Source of the DNA: JBDSEG01 sp039920165
Lineage (GTDB): Bacteria; Pseudomonadota; Gammaproteobacteria; Burkholderiales; Burkholderiaceae_C
Assembly (NCBI GenBank): GCA_039920165.1
Contig: JBDSEG010000154.1
Coordinates: 1-13,202 of the forward strand
Direction of reading: 5' to 3'
DNA length: 13,202 nt
Both the position numbers and the translations under genes were made by a program. The notes below the pieces were generated by a model. The model worked only from the letters and a program-made list of their open reading frames with translations. It did not search any database and was not told the origin of the DNA. Positions 1 through 6,287 of this stretch are shown one piece after another (position 1 is the first letter of the stretch; the number at the start of each line of letters is the position of its first letter).

Positions 1-449
1 TGTTCGACCCGAGCGCGGCCGACGATCTGGTGCAGACCGCGCTCGAACGCGCGCTTGCGCACTGGCACCAGTTCGACCAGCGCCGCGACATCCTGGTGTG
101 GACCGTGAGCATCGCCCACAACGCCTATATGGACGATCGGCGTCGGCATGCCCGCACGCCCTGGTTCGACGCCGACCCCGAAGCCGCGCTCGCGCAGGCC
201 GCCGCGGTCGGGAGCGACCCGGGTCTGCGCATCGATCTGATCGCGGCGCTCAAGCGGCTGCCGGTCGAGCAGCGCGAGCCGATCCTGCTCGTCGCCGTCG
301 AGCAGCTGAGTTATGCCGAGTGCGCCGAGGTGCTGCGCATTCCCGTTGGCACCGTGATGTCGCGCATCTCGCGCGGGCGGGTCGCACTGCGCGCGCTGCT
401 CGAGGGCCGCCCGGTGCCCGCCGCGCATGGCTTGCGCCGCGTCGTCTGA
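1..449 (+). CDS. ECF-type RNA polymerase sigma factor, 5' end outside window
   Basis: The frame is open from the first base, so the true start lies upstream; 148 residues are visible. An ECF sigma factor directs RNA polymerase to a small regulon and is normally held inactive by an anti-sigma factor. The visible start carries the end of region 2: DDLVQTALERAL, then a tryptophan-rich helix WTVSIAHNAYMDDRRR, the usual end of sigma region 2 that contacts the -10 element. A variable linker follows. Region 4 spans about residues 80-130, with LPVEQREPILL and a helix-turn-helix around SYAECAEVLRIPVGTVMSRISRGR, the classic ECF -35-binding segment. The GTG at 30 would cut off part of region 2 and is unlikely to be the start. 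The gene ends 14 nt before the GTG of a membrane anti-sigma gene, the standard operon order. The sigma family is clear; the ECF subgroup and regulon are not identifiable. Confidence 0.93.
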   Translation, partial: FDPSAADDLVQTALERALAHWHQFDQRRDILVWTVSIAHNAYMDDRRRHARTPWFDADPEAALAQAAAVGSDPGLRIDLIAALKRLPVEQREPILLVAVEQLSYAECAEVLRIPVGTVMSRISRGRVALRALLEGRPVPAAHGLRRVV

Positions 450-463
450 CATCGAGACCTGCC

Positions 464-1306
464 GTGAACACCCCCATCGACGACAACCTCCTGCACGCCT
501 GGCTCGACAACGAGCTGGCGTCCGAGCAACGCGAGCAGGTCGAGCGCTGGCTGCAGGATCACCCCGAGGATGCGGCCCGGGTGCGGCTGTGGTCGGCCGA
601 TGCGCAAGCCATGCGCGCGACGCTCGAACCCATACTGTCCGACCCGGTGCCGCAACGCCTGACCCAGATCGTCTGGAACCGCGCGCCGGCCACGCTCGCC
701 GCGCCTTGGCAGCGCTGGGCCGCCGCGGTCGCGGTCTTCGTGCTCGGCGGCGCGGTCGGCGCCGCCGCGACCTGGCGCGTCCAGACGGCGCAGAACGCGG
801 CGCAGTCGGCGCGCCAGGCAGACCGCCTGGTCGGCGCACAGGGCTGGGTGCGACGCGCCGCCGTGGCGCACAGCGTCTACGTGCCCGAGGTCCGCCATCC
901 GGTCGAGGTCAAGGCGCAGGAAGAGCATCTCGCGCGCTGGCTGACGCGCCGGATCGAAGTGCCGGTCAAGCTGTTCGACCTGCGCGAGCAGGGCTTCGAG
1001 CTGGTCGGCGGCCGGCTGTTGCCCGACGCGTCCGGGCCGAGCGCGCAGCTCATGTACCAGGCGATCGAGCCGCCGGTGGGCAACGCCAAGCCCGAGCGCG
1101 TGACGGTCTATCTGCGCAAACCCGACAGCGCAACGCCGGCCGCATTTGCCTACGAGCGCCAGGGCGAGCTCGGCCTTTTCTACTGGGTCGAAGGCGACAG
1201 CGCGCACGGCAATGCGACCGGCTATGCGCTGGCCGGCACGTTGTCGCGCGAGCGCCTGCTGGTGCTGGCCGAGGCGATCTACCGGCAGGGCGCGCAGAAG
1301 CCGTGA
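464..1306 (+). CDS. Membrane-anchored anti-sigma factor
   Basis: This 280-residue protein follows the ECF sigma gene after 14 nt and probably sequesters that sigma factor at the inner membrane. The frame is open further upstream, but the GTG at 464 is the first start after the sigma stop. It gives a typical anti-sigma N-terminus (MNTPIDDNLLHAWLDNELAS) with the charged helical pattern of an anti-sigma domain (about residues 5-75). There is no HxxxCxxC zinc motif. One transmembrane helix is likely at about 86-104 (AAAVAVFVLGGAVGAAATW). The C-terminal 175 residues would be periplasmic and form a folded sensor-like region, including VYVPEVRHPVEV and a tail rich in aromatic residues near FYWVEG. 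This layout resembles betaproteobacterial transmembrane anti-sigma factors. The role is inferred from position and architecture; the signal sensed is unknown. Confidence 0.82.
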   Translation: MNTPIDDNLLHAWLDNELASEQREQVERWLQDHPEDAARVRLWSADAQAMRATLEPILSDPVPQRLTQIVWNRAPATLAAPWQRWAAAVAVFVLGGAVGAAATWRVQTAQNAAQSARQADRLVGAQGWVRRAAVAHSVYVPEVRHPVEVKAQEEHLARWLTRRIEVPVKLFDLREQGFELVGGRLLPDASGPSAQLMYQAIEPPVGNAKPERVTVYLRKPDSATPAAFAYERQGELGLFYWVEGDSAHGNATGYALAGTLSRERLLVLAEAIYRQGAQKP

Positions 1307-1312
1307 CCGATG

Positions 1313-1331
1313 GCCGCACCGGGCGTGCGGC
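1313..1331 (+). repeat. Perfect 7-bp hairpin after anti-sigma gene
   Basis: GCCGCAC (1313-1319) and GTGCGGC (1325-1331) are perfect complements around a 5-nt loop, starting 6 nt after the anti-sigma stop. No T-run follows, so it is not a standard intrinsic terminator. It may stall polymerase, protect the transcript's 3' end, or be chance in GC-rich DNA. Confidence 0.35.
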
Positions 1332-1358
1332 GCAGCCCGGCAGGCGAGATTGCGTCCC

Positions 1359-1364
1359 TAGAAT
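1359..1364 (+). promoter_or_regulatory. Possible -10 box of a leaderless transcript
   Basis: TAGAAT matches the -10 consensus TATAAT at five of six positions. It ends 6 nt before the ATG at 1371, so transcription would begin at or beside the start codon and the message would be leaderless. No Shine-Dalgarno sequence is present before that ATG, which fits. No clear -35 box lies 16-18 nt upstream, so the call rests on the -10 box and spacing alone. Confidence 0.4.
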
Positions 1365-1370
1365 GCGCCG

Positions 1371-2963
1371 ATGACCTCGCCCCCGGCGGCCGCCGCACCC
1401 GACTCCGCCGTCCGCCCCACGCCGGTCTACCGCCGCAAGCTGTTCTGGGTCGCGCTGCTGTATTTCAGCGAAGGCCTGCCGCTCGGCGTCTTCTTCGACA
1501 TCTTCCCGGTCTATTTCCGCCAGCAGGGCGTGAACCTCGCCGACATCGGGCTGCTCAGCCTGCTCGGCCTGTCCTGGACCGTCAAGTTTCTCTGGGCCCC
1601 GGCGATCGACTGGGCACGCCATCACCGGCTGTGGGTGAGCGCGGCGAATGCGGGCATGGCGTGCGTGATGTGGTTCTTCGCGGCCGGTTCGGCAGGCGGC
1701 GGTGCGTTTGCGTTCGGGCCCTGGGTCTGGGTCGCGATCGGCCTCTTCACCGTGCTGTCCGCGACCAACGATATCGCCACCGACGGCTACACGATCGAGC
1801 TGCTCGACCGCGACGAATACGGCATGGCCAATGGCTTTCGAATCGGCTTCTACCGCGTCGGCATGCTGTTCGCGGGCGTCGTGCTGATGCTCTCGGGCTG
1901 GTACGGCTGGAGCCTCGCCTATGTGCTCGGCGGCGCGGTGTTCGCGGCCAACGCGCTGATGGCCCTCTTCGCGCCGCGCGAGCAGCTTCGCGTCTCGACC
2001 AACACATCGCTCGCGACCGAGATGGCGCTGTTGCGCGAGCAGCCGCTGTGGATCGCCGCGCTCGCGCTGGTGCTGATCGGCCTGCTGTGGCCGGCGCTCG
2101 CGCCGCTGGCGAAAGTGATGGGCTGGAGCGCGGTCGCGCTGTGGAACCAGACCTGGTGGTTCAAGGGGCTGATCCCGGTCGGCCTGATGTTCCTGGGCGC
2201 CGGCCTGATGGTGACGGCGGCCAACCACCCGCGCGCGCAACTCATGCGCGAGGGACCGGTATTCGGCGCCTGGGTCGAGTTGCTGTCGCGGCCGGGGATG
2301 ATCGCGATACTGATCTTCATCCTGCTGTTCAAGCTCGGCGACGCGGCGATGGGTTTCATGGTCAAGCCGTTCTGGGTCGACAGCGGCTTCAGCAATCAAC
2401 AGATCGGTCTGGTGAGCGTCAACCTCGGCCTCGCACTGTCGATCGGCGGTGGGCTGCTCGGCGGCTGGTACGTGGATACGCGCGGCATCTACAAGGGCCT
2501 GTGGGTGCTCGGCATCTGGCAGGCGGTCTCCAACCTCGGCTATGCGGCCGCGGCGTACTACGTTCCCAAGGTGGCGGCGGGCGGCGAAGTCGCGCTGGTG
2601 CACCAGTTGATGGTCTACAGCGCGAGCGCGCTCGAAAGCTTCACCGGCGGCCTCGGCACCGGCGCCTTCCTGGCTTTTCTGATGGCCATCACGAGCCGCG
2701 CCAAGGCGACGACCGAGTACGCGATCCTGTCGAGCATCTTCGCGTTCAGCCGCGCCGTCGCAGGCTGGGCCGGCGGCATCGGCGCGCAGGAGCTCGGCTA
2801 CGCGACCTACTTCTTCCTCACCTTCTGGCTGTGCTTCCCGGCGTATGCGCTGCTGCCGCAGGTGCGCGCGATGCTGAGCCGCGCGAACGGCGATGCGCCG
2901 GTCGAGCCGGCCGCCGCATCGGCATCCGGGGCGCCGACGGAAACCGCGCCGGCCCATCCGTGA
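1371..2963 (+). CDS. AmpG-like MFS permease (PAT family)
   Basis: This 530-residue integral membrane protein has about 12-14 hydrophobic segments and belongs to the major facilitator superfamily. Its pattern matches the AmpG/peptide-acetyl-CoA transporter branch. After TM1 comes YFSEGLPLGVFFDIFPVYFR (residues 31-50). The loop has DIATDGYTIELLDRDEYGMA (134-153), corresponding to the conserved DIV/DxW...LxxEERG stretch of AmpG. A late helix has GGLGTGAFLAFLMAITSR. AmpG carries anhydro-muropeptides from periplasm to cytoplasm for cell-wall recycling and beta-lactamase induction. Whether this protein carries muropeptides, acyl-CoA or another solute cannot be told from sequence. It is longer than E. 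coli AmpG, mainly through a long middle loop and an Ala/Pro-rich tail. The start is the ATG just after a TAGAAT box. Its stop overlaps the next gene's start (TGATG), so the two are probably co-translated. Confidence 0.82.
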   Translation: MTSPPAAAAPDSAVRPTPVYRRKLFWVALLYFSEGLPLGVFFDIFPVYFRQQGVNLADIGLLSLLGLSWTVKFLWAPAIDWARHHRLWVSAANAGMACVMWFFAAGSAGGGAFAFGPWVWVAIGLFTVLSATNDIATDGYTIELLDRDEYGMANGFRIGFYRVGMLFAGVVLMLSGWYGWSLAYVLGGAVFAANALMALFAPREQLRVSTNTSLATEMALLREQPLWIAALALVLIGLLWPALAPLAKVMGWSAVALWNQTWWFKGLIPVGLMFLGAGLMVTAANHPRAQLMREGPVFGAWVELLSRPGMIAILIFILLFKLGDAAMGFMVKPFWVDSGFSNQQIGLVSVNLGLALSIGGGLLGGWYVDTRGIYKGLWVLGIWQAVSNLGYAAAAYYVPKVAAGGEVALVHQLMVYSASALESFTGGLGTGAFLAFLMAITSRAKATTEYAILSSIFAFSRAVAGWAGGIGAQELGYATYFFLTFWLCFPAYALLPQVRAMLSRANGDAPVEPAAASASGAPTETAPAHP

Positions 2964-3856
2964 TGTCCGATCCAGCGCATCCGTCGAGGCTGTCGGGCTG
3001 CGCTTGCGGGCTGCACCGGCGCGCGTTCGGCGGCGCCATGCTTGCTGGCGCCTTCGCGCCGCAGGCCTGGGCGCGCGGTGGCGTCTCGGTCGGCGAGCAG
3101 TCGCGTTTTTCCAAGCTGGTACCGGCCGACCAGGTCGAGCAGGCAGCGGGCCAGCAATATGGCCAGCTGCTCGCGCAGGCACGCCAGCAGGGCGCGCTCG
3201 CGCCGCCGGACCACCCGCAGGTCGTGCGCCTGCGCGCGATCGCGCAGCGCATCATCCCGTTCGCCGCCGAATGGAATCCGCGCTCGCGCCAGTGGCGCTG
3301 GGAGGTCAACCTGCTCGGCGGCAGGCAGATCAATGCCTTTTGCATGCCGGGCGGCAAGATCGCCTTCTTCATCGGCATCCTCGACAAGCTGCACCTGAGC
3401 GACGACGAGGTCGCGATGGTCATGGGCCACGAGATGGCGCATGCGCTGCGCGAGCACGCGCGCGAGCGCATGGGCAAATCGGCCGCCACCAACATCGGCG
3501 CCAATGTCCTCTCGTCGCTGCTCGGGCTCGGCGGCATCGGCAACGCCGTGCTCGGCGCGAGCACCCAATTGCTCAGCCTGACCTGGAGCCGCGACGACGA
3601 GACCGAGGCCGATACCGTCGGCCTCGACCTCGCCGCGCGCGCTGGCTACGACCCGCGCGCCGGCGTCATGCTGTGGAACAAGATGGCCGAGGCCAACAAG
3701 AGTGCGCCCCCGCAGTGGCTGTCCACCCACCCGAGCGGGCCGAGCCGCATCCGCGAGATCCAGGCCAACCTGCCGCGCGTGCTGCCGCTATACGAGCGCG
3801 CCGACAAGCCGGATCGGCGCTTCGGTCCGCCGGCGGCGGCGGCGGTCCCGCGCTGA
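2963..3856 (+). CDS. M48 family zinc metalloprotease with Tat-type signal
   Basis: A 297-residue peptidase of the M48 family. The zinc and catalytic motif HExxH is HEMAH at residues 156-160. The third zinc ligand is the first Glu of ETEAD (213-217), on the helix following a hydrophobic stretch (NIGANVLSSLLGLGG). The N-terminus has HRRAFGGAML followed by AGAFAPQAWA, a twin-arginine-type signal, so the enzyme probably acts in the periplasm. Known proteobacterial relatives (LoiP/YggG, BepA) degrade damaged or misassembled envelope proteins; that role here is inference. The chosen ATG overlaps the stop of the MFS permease gene (TGATG), and there is no separate ribosome site, which suggests coupled translation. 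A link between muropeptide-type transport and envelope proteolysis is possible but unproven. The C-terminus is Pro/Ala-rich. The gene converges with the anti-sigma gene on the other strand, 11 nt away. Confidence 0.9.
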   Translation: MSDPAHPSRLSGCACGLHRRAFGGAMLAGAFAPQAWARGGVSVGEQSRFSKLVPADQVEQAAGQQYGQLLAQARQQGALAPPDHPQVVRLRAIAQRIIPFAAEWNPRSRQWRWEVNLLGGRQINAFCMPGGKIAFFIGILDKLHLSDDEVAMVMGHEMAHALREHARERMGKSAATNIGANVLSSLLGLGGIGNAVLGASTQLLSLTWSRDDETEADTVGLDLAARAGYDPRAGVMLWNKMAEANKSAPPQWLSTHPSGPSRIREIQANLPRVLPLYERADKPDRRFGPPAAAAVPR

Positions 3857-3874
3857 CGCGCGAAGCCTCAGCGC
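3850..3874. terminator. Hairpin across two convergent stop codons
   Basis: GCGCTGA (3850-3856) and TCAGCGC (3868-3874) are perfect complements with an 11-nt loop, and each arm contains the stop codon of one convergent gene. A two-way terminator or 3'-end stabiliser is possible. There is no T-run on either strand, so the terminator call is weak. Confidence 0.3.
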
Positions 3875-4986
3875 ACCGGCGTCGCGAGCATCCCGGCGAG
3901 GGCGGCTGCATCGGCCGCGTCGAGATCGGCGCTGAGCACCGATCCGTTCGACCTCTGCACCACATCGGACGGATCGGTGCGCAGCGACCAGCGCGCAACC
4001 GGCGCGCCGTCGCGGTAGAGCGTCAGGCCGGCCGGCGCGACGACATCCGGCAACGCGCGCCAGCGTCCTGCCGTCGCCGCGTCGAGTCGCGCCAGCACTG
4101 CGGCGAGCGCCGCATCGGCAGGCTGCGCGACGCCGCTGGCGCGTTGCCAGGTCCAGCGCTGCGGTTCGGCGGCGATCGACGCGCGCCATGCGCCCAGACC
4201 CGGGGCGGCGGACGCCGGCACGGTGTCGGCCTTGCGAGTTTCGGCGGCGCGAGCGATCTGGCCGACGTTGCGTGCGGCTTGGTCACGAATCGCAGCGGCC
4301 TCGAGAGTGTCCGCTGCGGCCGGGGCCGCCGGGGCAGCGGCTGCCGCCTGTGTGGCCGGTGCTTCGCGCGCTGCCAACGGGCGCGCGGTGTCCGTGATCA
4401 GTGGCGGTGGTGAGAAGGCGGCCTTCGCGCGGGCGTCGGATACCGCGCGTTCGGCAGCGGCGTCCTCGCGCCGCGTCTGCGCGGGTGCCGGTGATGGGGG
4501 CGTGCGTGGCGCCGCGGGCGCTGTGCGTTGGAGCTCGGTCCGCGCCGGCCTGACCTCGGCCAGCGCGGTCGCCGGCATGGCCGAGGTCGCAACGTTGCGC
4601 GTCTCGTCCTTCGGTGCCGGCGCGACGACGACGGCAGCCCGCGCGCTCGCTTGCGACATCGGCGCCGCCGGAACGGGCTCGGTCGGCGCAGGCATCGGCC
4701 GGTCCCACCACAGCAGACCGACCAGCGTCGCGACCATCAGGCTGGCGAAGCCGGCCGCCGCTTGGGGGCGCGCGAGCCAGGCCCAGAAGATCGCGAACCG
4801 GCCGACCCGACGGGCGGGTGGTCTGCGCGTGGACGGCGCCGCCGCGGCGTGCGCTTCGCGCCGGATCGCCTCGCTGAGCGCGCGCGGCGGCTCGGCCTGC
4901 GCATCGGGCGCATGGCGCAGCGCCTCGCGCAGCCAGGCGTCGCGCTCGGGGTCGGCGCGGGGGTTGGACGAGCCGGTGCCGCTCAT
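3868..4986 (-). CDS. Probable membrane anti-sigma factor with long Ala/Pro-rich linker
   Basis: A 372-residue protein encoded directly after an ECF sigma gene, with an ATGA overlap (start ATG at 4986, sigma stop at 4983-4985), so the two are translationally coupled. The N-terminal 70 residues (DAWLREALRHAPDAQAEPP, then SEAIRREAHAA) form charged helices as in cytoplasmic anti-sigma domains. A transmembrane helix lies at about 76-94 (AAAGFASLMVATLVGLLWW). Residues 95-270 are very rich in Ala, Pro, Thr and Arg and are probably disordered, spanning part of the periplasm. The last 100 residues look folded (EPQRWTWQRASG, then LTLYRDGAPVARWSL) and may sense a signal. No zinc-binding motif is visible. 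Role is inferred from position and layout; I do not recognise the C-terminal domain. The open frame extends 11 codons further upstream, but that would overlap the sigma gene more deeply. Confidence 0.75.
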   Translation of the reverse strand: MSGTGSSNPRADPERDAWLREALRHAPDAQAEPPRALSEAIRREAHAAAAPSTRRPPARRVGRFAIFWAWLARPQAAAGFASLMVATLVGLLWWDRPMPAPTEPVPAAPMSQASARAAVVVAPAPKDETRNVATSAMPATALAEVRPARTELQRTAPAAPRTPPSPAPAQTRREDAAAERAVSDARAKAAFSPPPLITDTARPLAAREAPATQAAAAAPAAPAAADTLEAAAIRDQAARNVGQIARAAETRKADTVPASAAPGLGAWRASIAAEPQRWTWQRASGVAQPADAALAAVLARLDAATAGRWRALPDVVAPAGLTLYRDGAPVARWSLRTDPSDVVQRSNGSVLSADLDAADAAALAGMLATPVR

Positions 4987-5609
4987 ATCGATCCGGGCGC
5001 GAGGTAGGCGCCCATGCACGTGCGCAGTTTGCTCATCGCATAGCGCAGCCGTGTCTTGGCGGTTTCGAAACCGACCTCGAGCGCGCGCGCCACGTCGTCG
5101 AGCGCGAGGCCGTCGTCGTGGTGCAGCAGGAAGGCGCTGCGTTGCGGCAGCGGCAACTGGTCCAGGCAGTCGAGCAGGCGTTCACCGGCGCGCCGCCAGA
5201 AGGCGATTTCCTCGCTGGGCGGCGTCGCGCTGGGCGGGGCCGGCCAGTGCTGCCAGGCGGGCGCGTCGGGTTCCCACGGTGTGCCGTCGGCGGCCTCGAA
5301 GGCATCGATCGACACCTCGCGTCCGCCGCGCCGCAAGAGGTCGATGCAGCGGTGGTGCGCCAGCGTGAAGAGCCAGGTCCGAAAGCTCGCGCCCCGGGGC
5401 GACCAGCGGCTGCGCTCGCCAACCACGCGCAGCCAGGTGTCCTGGAACGCCTCGTCGACCTGACCTGCGTGCCTGCTGCCCAGCAGCCGGCGCACGAAGC
5501 GGTACAGCGCGGCGTGGTGGCGCGCATACAGGATGTCGAACGCAGCGGCATCGCCCCTGGCATAGGCGGCGATGAGGGCGTCGTCGGTCGGTTCGGTGGC
5601 TGAAGGCAT
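4983..5609 (-). CDS. ECF-type RNA polymerase sigma factor
   Basis: A complete 208-residue ECF sigma factor. Region 2 covers about residues 15-92: AAFDILYARHHAALYRFVRR, then VDEAFQDTWLRVV (the core-binding helix), then FRTWLFTLAHHRCIDLLRR (the -10-binding part). A 45-residue Trp/Pro-rich linker follows. Region 4 covers about 145-197, with LDQLPLPQRSAFLLHHDDGL and the helix-turn-helix LDDVARALEVGFETAKTRLR. The ATG at 5609 gives the normal ECF length; the frame stays open far upstream on this strand, but that part is antisense to the VWA gene. The partner is the anti-sigma gene overlapping its stop. The promoter region is shared with a divergent VWA lipoprotein gene and has an inverted repeat, which suggests autoregulation and the lipoprotein as a target. 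That last point is inference. Confidence 0.95.
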   Translation of the reverse strand: MPSATEPTDDALIAAYARGDAAAFDILYARHHAALYRFVRRLLGSRHAGQVDEAFQDTWLRVVGERSRWSPRGASFRTWLFTLAHHRCIDLLRRGGREVSIDAFEAADGTPWEPDAPAWQHWPAPPSATPPSEEIAFWRRAGERLLDCLDQLPLPQRSAFLLHHDDGLALDDVARALEVGFETAKTRLRYAMSKLRTCMGAYLAPGSI

Positions 5610-5676
5610 GCGCGCGATCGGTCGGCGGCGCCAGTCTGCACCAGCGCTTCGATGCGGGTGATACGTCGCAGCGCGT

Positions 5677-5733
5677 CGAACGGGGTGAATCGCCGTGCAT
5701 ATCGCGGAATGATCCGAGGCATCACCCCGTTCG
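5677..5733. promoter_or_regulatory. Inverted repeat between divergent sigma and VWA genes
   Basis: CGAACGGGGTGA at 5677-5688 recurs as its exact complement at 5722-5733, 33 nt apart. It sits in the 195-nt gap between the sigma start (5609) and the lipoprotein start (5805). Each arm, read inward, contains GAAC, the core of many ECF -35 elements. A CAT-containing stretch lies 16 nt (+ strand, CATATC) or 17 nt (- strand, CATTCC) downstream, where a -10 element would be. Two overlapping face-to-face ECF promoters are therefore possible, each with a leader of roughly 90-100 nt. A regulator-binding operator is the alternative. The repeat is directly visible; its function is inference. Confidence 0.5.
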
Positions 5734-5804
5734 TGCCGCCGCCGCGTACCAGGGACAGGAGCGCCCGGCCGGGTGCGCCAGCCACCCCCTCGGGATCCGA
5801 TGCC

Positions 5805-6233
5805 ATGAAACCCAACCTGCGATTCAAGCTGCCAACGGCTGCCGGCCTTTTCACCGCCACACTGATGCTCGCCGCGTGCAGCGCCGGATTCGCCGGCGCG
5901 TGGCCACCGCCGTGGCACGGGGCGAACGATCCGCAAACCATCGGCGGGGCAGCGGTCGACTTCTCGCCGGTCGACTTTCGTGCTCCGCAGGCCAATCATT
6001 GCCGCGGTACGCCGCCGGTGCGCGAGACCCAGGCCGGCTTCGGCACGACGGGCCGCATCTTCGGCCGGGCCGAGGCGCCAGCGTCGACGCGCGAGCACGC
6101 CCGCACCGACACCGCTGCCGCGGCCCGCGATTCGGCCGCCGCCAAGAGCCCCGCCGAGCGCCCGGCGGCCGATGCGCGCCTGTTGAATATCGAGCCGGCC
6201 GAACTCGCGCGCTCGCGCTCGCGTTCCGCCTAG
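5805..6233 (+). CDS. N-terminal lipoprotein fragment of the VWA gene
   Basis: This 142-residue open frame begins with MKPNLRFKLPTAAGLF, followed by a hydrophobic run ending in lipobox LAAC (residues 22-25). That is a signal peptide for lipidation at Cys25, so the product would be anchored to the envelope. The rest is low complexity, rich in Ala, Arg, Ser and Pro, with no recognisable domain, and it ends in an Arg-Ser repeat (ARSRSRSA) just before the TAG. In homologous layouts such a stretch would be the flexible linker between the lipid anchor and the folded domains. The ATG at 5805 is chosen because it begins the signal peptide; the frame is open back to 5652, but that part reads as non-coding. 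A separate functional protein is unlikely; it is most simply the 5' part of the VWA gene that continues in the same frame. Confidence 0.6.
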   Translation: MKPNLRFKLPTAAGLFTATLMLAACSAGFAGAWPPPWHGANDPQTIGGAAVDFSPVDFRAPQANHCRGTPPVRETQAGFGTTGRIFGRAEAPASTREHARTDTAAAARDSAAAKSPAERPAADARLLNIEPAELARSRSRSA

Positions 6234-6287
6234 CCGCCGCCGTCGCCGTCCCAGCAGGACACGCGTGCGTACGCCCCGAACTTCCCG

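Noticed and set aside
2990..3001. LSGC lipobox-like residues 10-13 of the M48 protease
   Set aside because: No hydrophobic segment precedes it; the hydrophobic signal region comes after the twin arginines.
1050..3182. 710-codon open frame on the - strand opposite the permease
   Set aside because: Highly charged, repetitive antisense translation; the + strand holds a clear membrane protein and protease.
5652..5804. Upstream extension of the lipoprotein frame to 5652
   Set aside because: It would put 51 residues before a clean signal peptide and would cover the inverted repeat; the composition is not coding-like.
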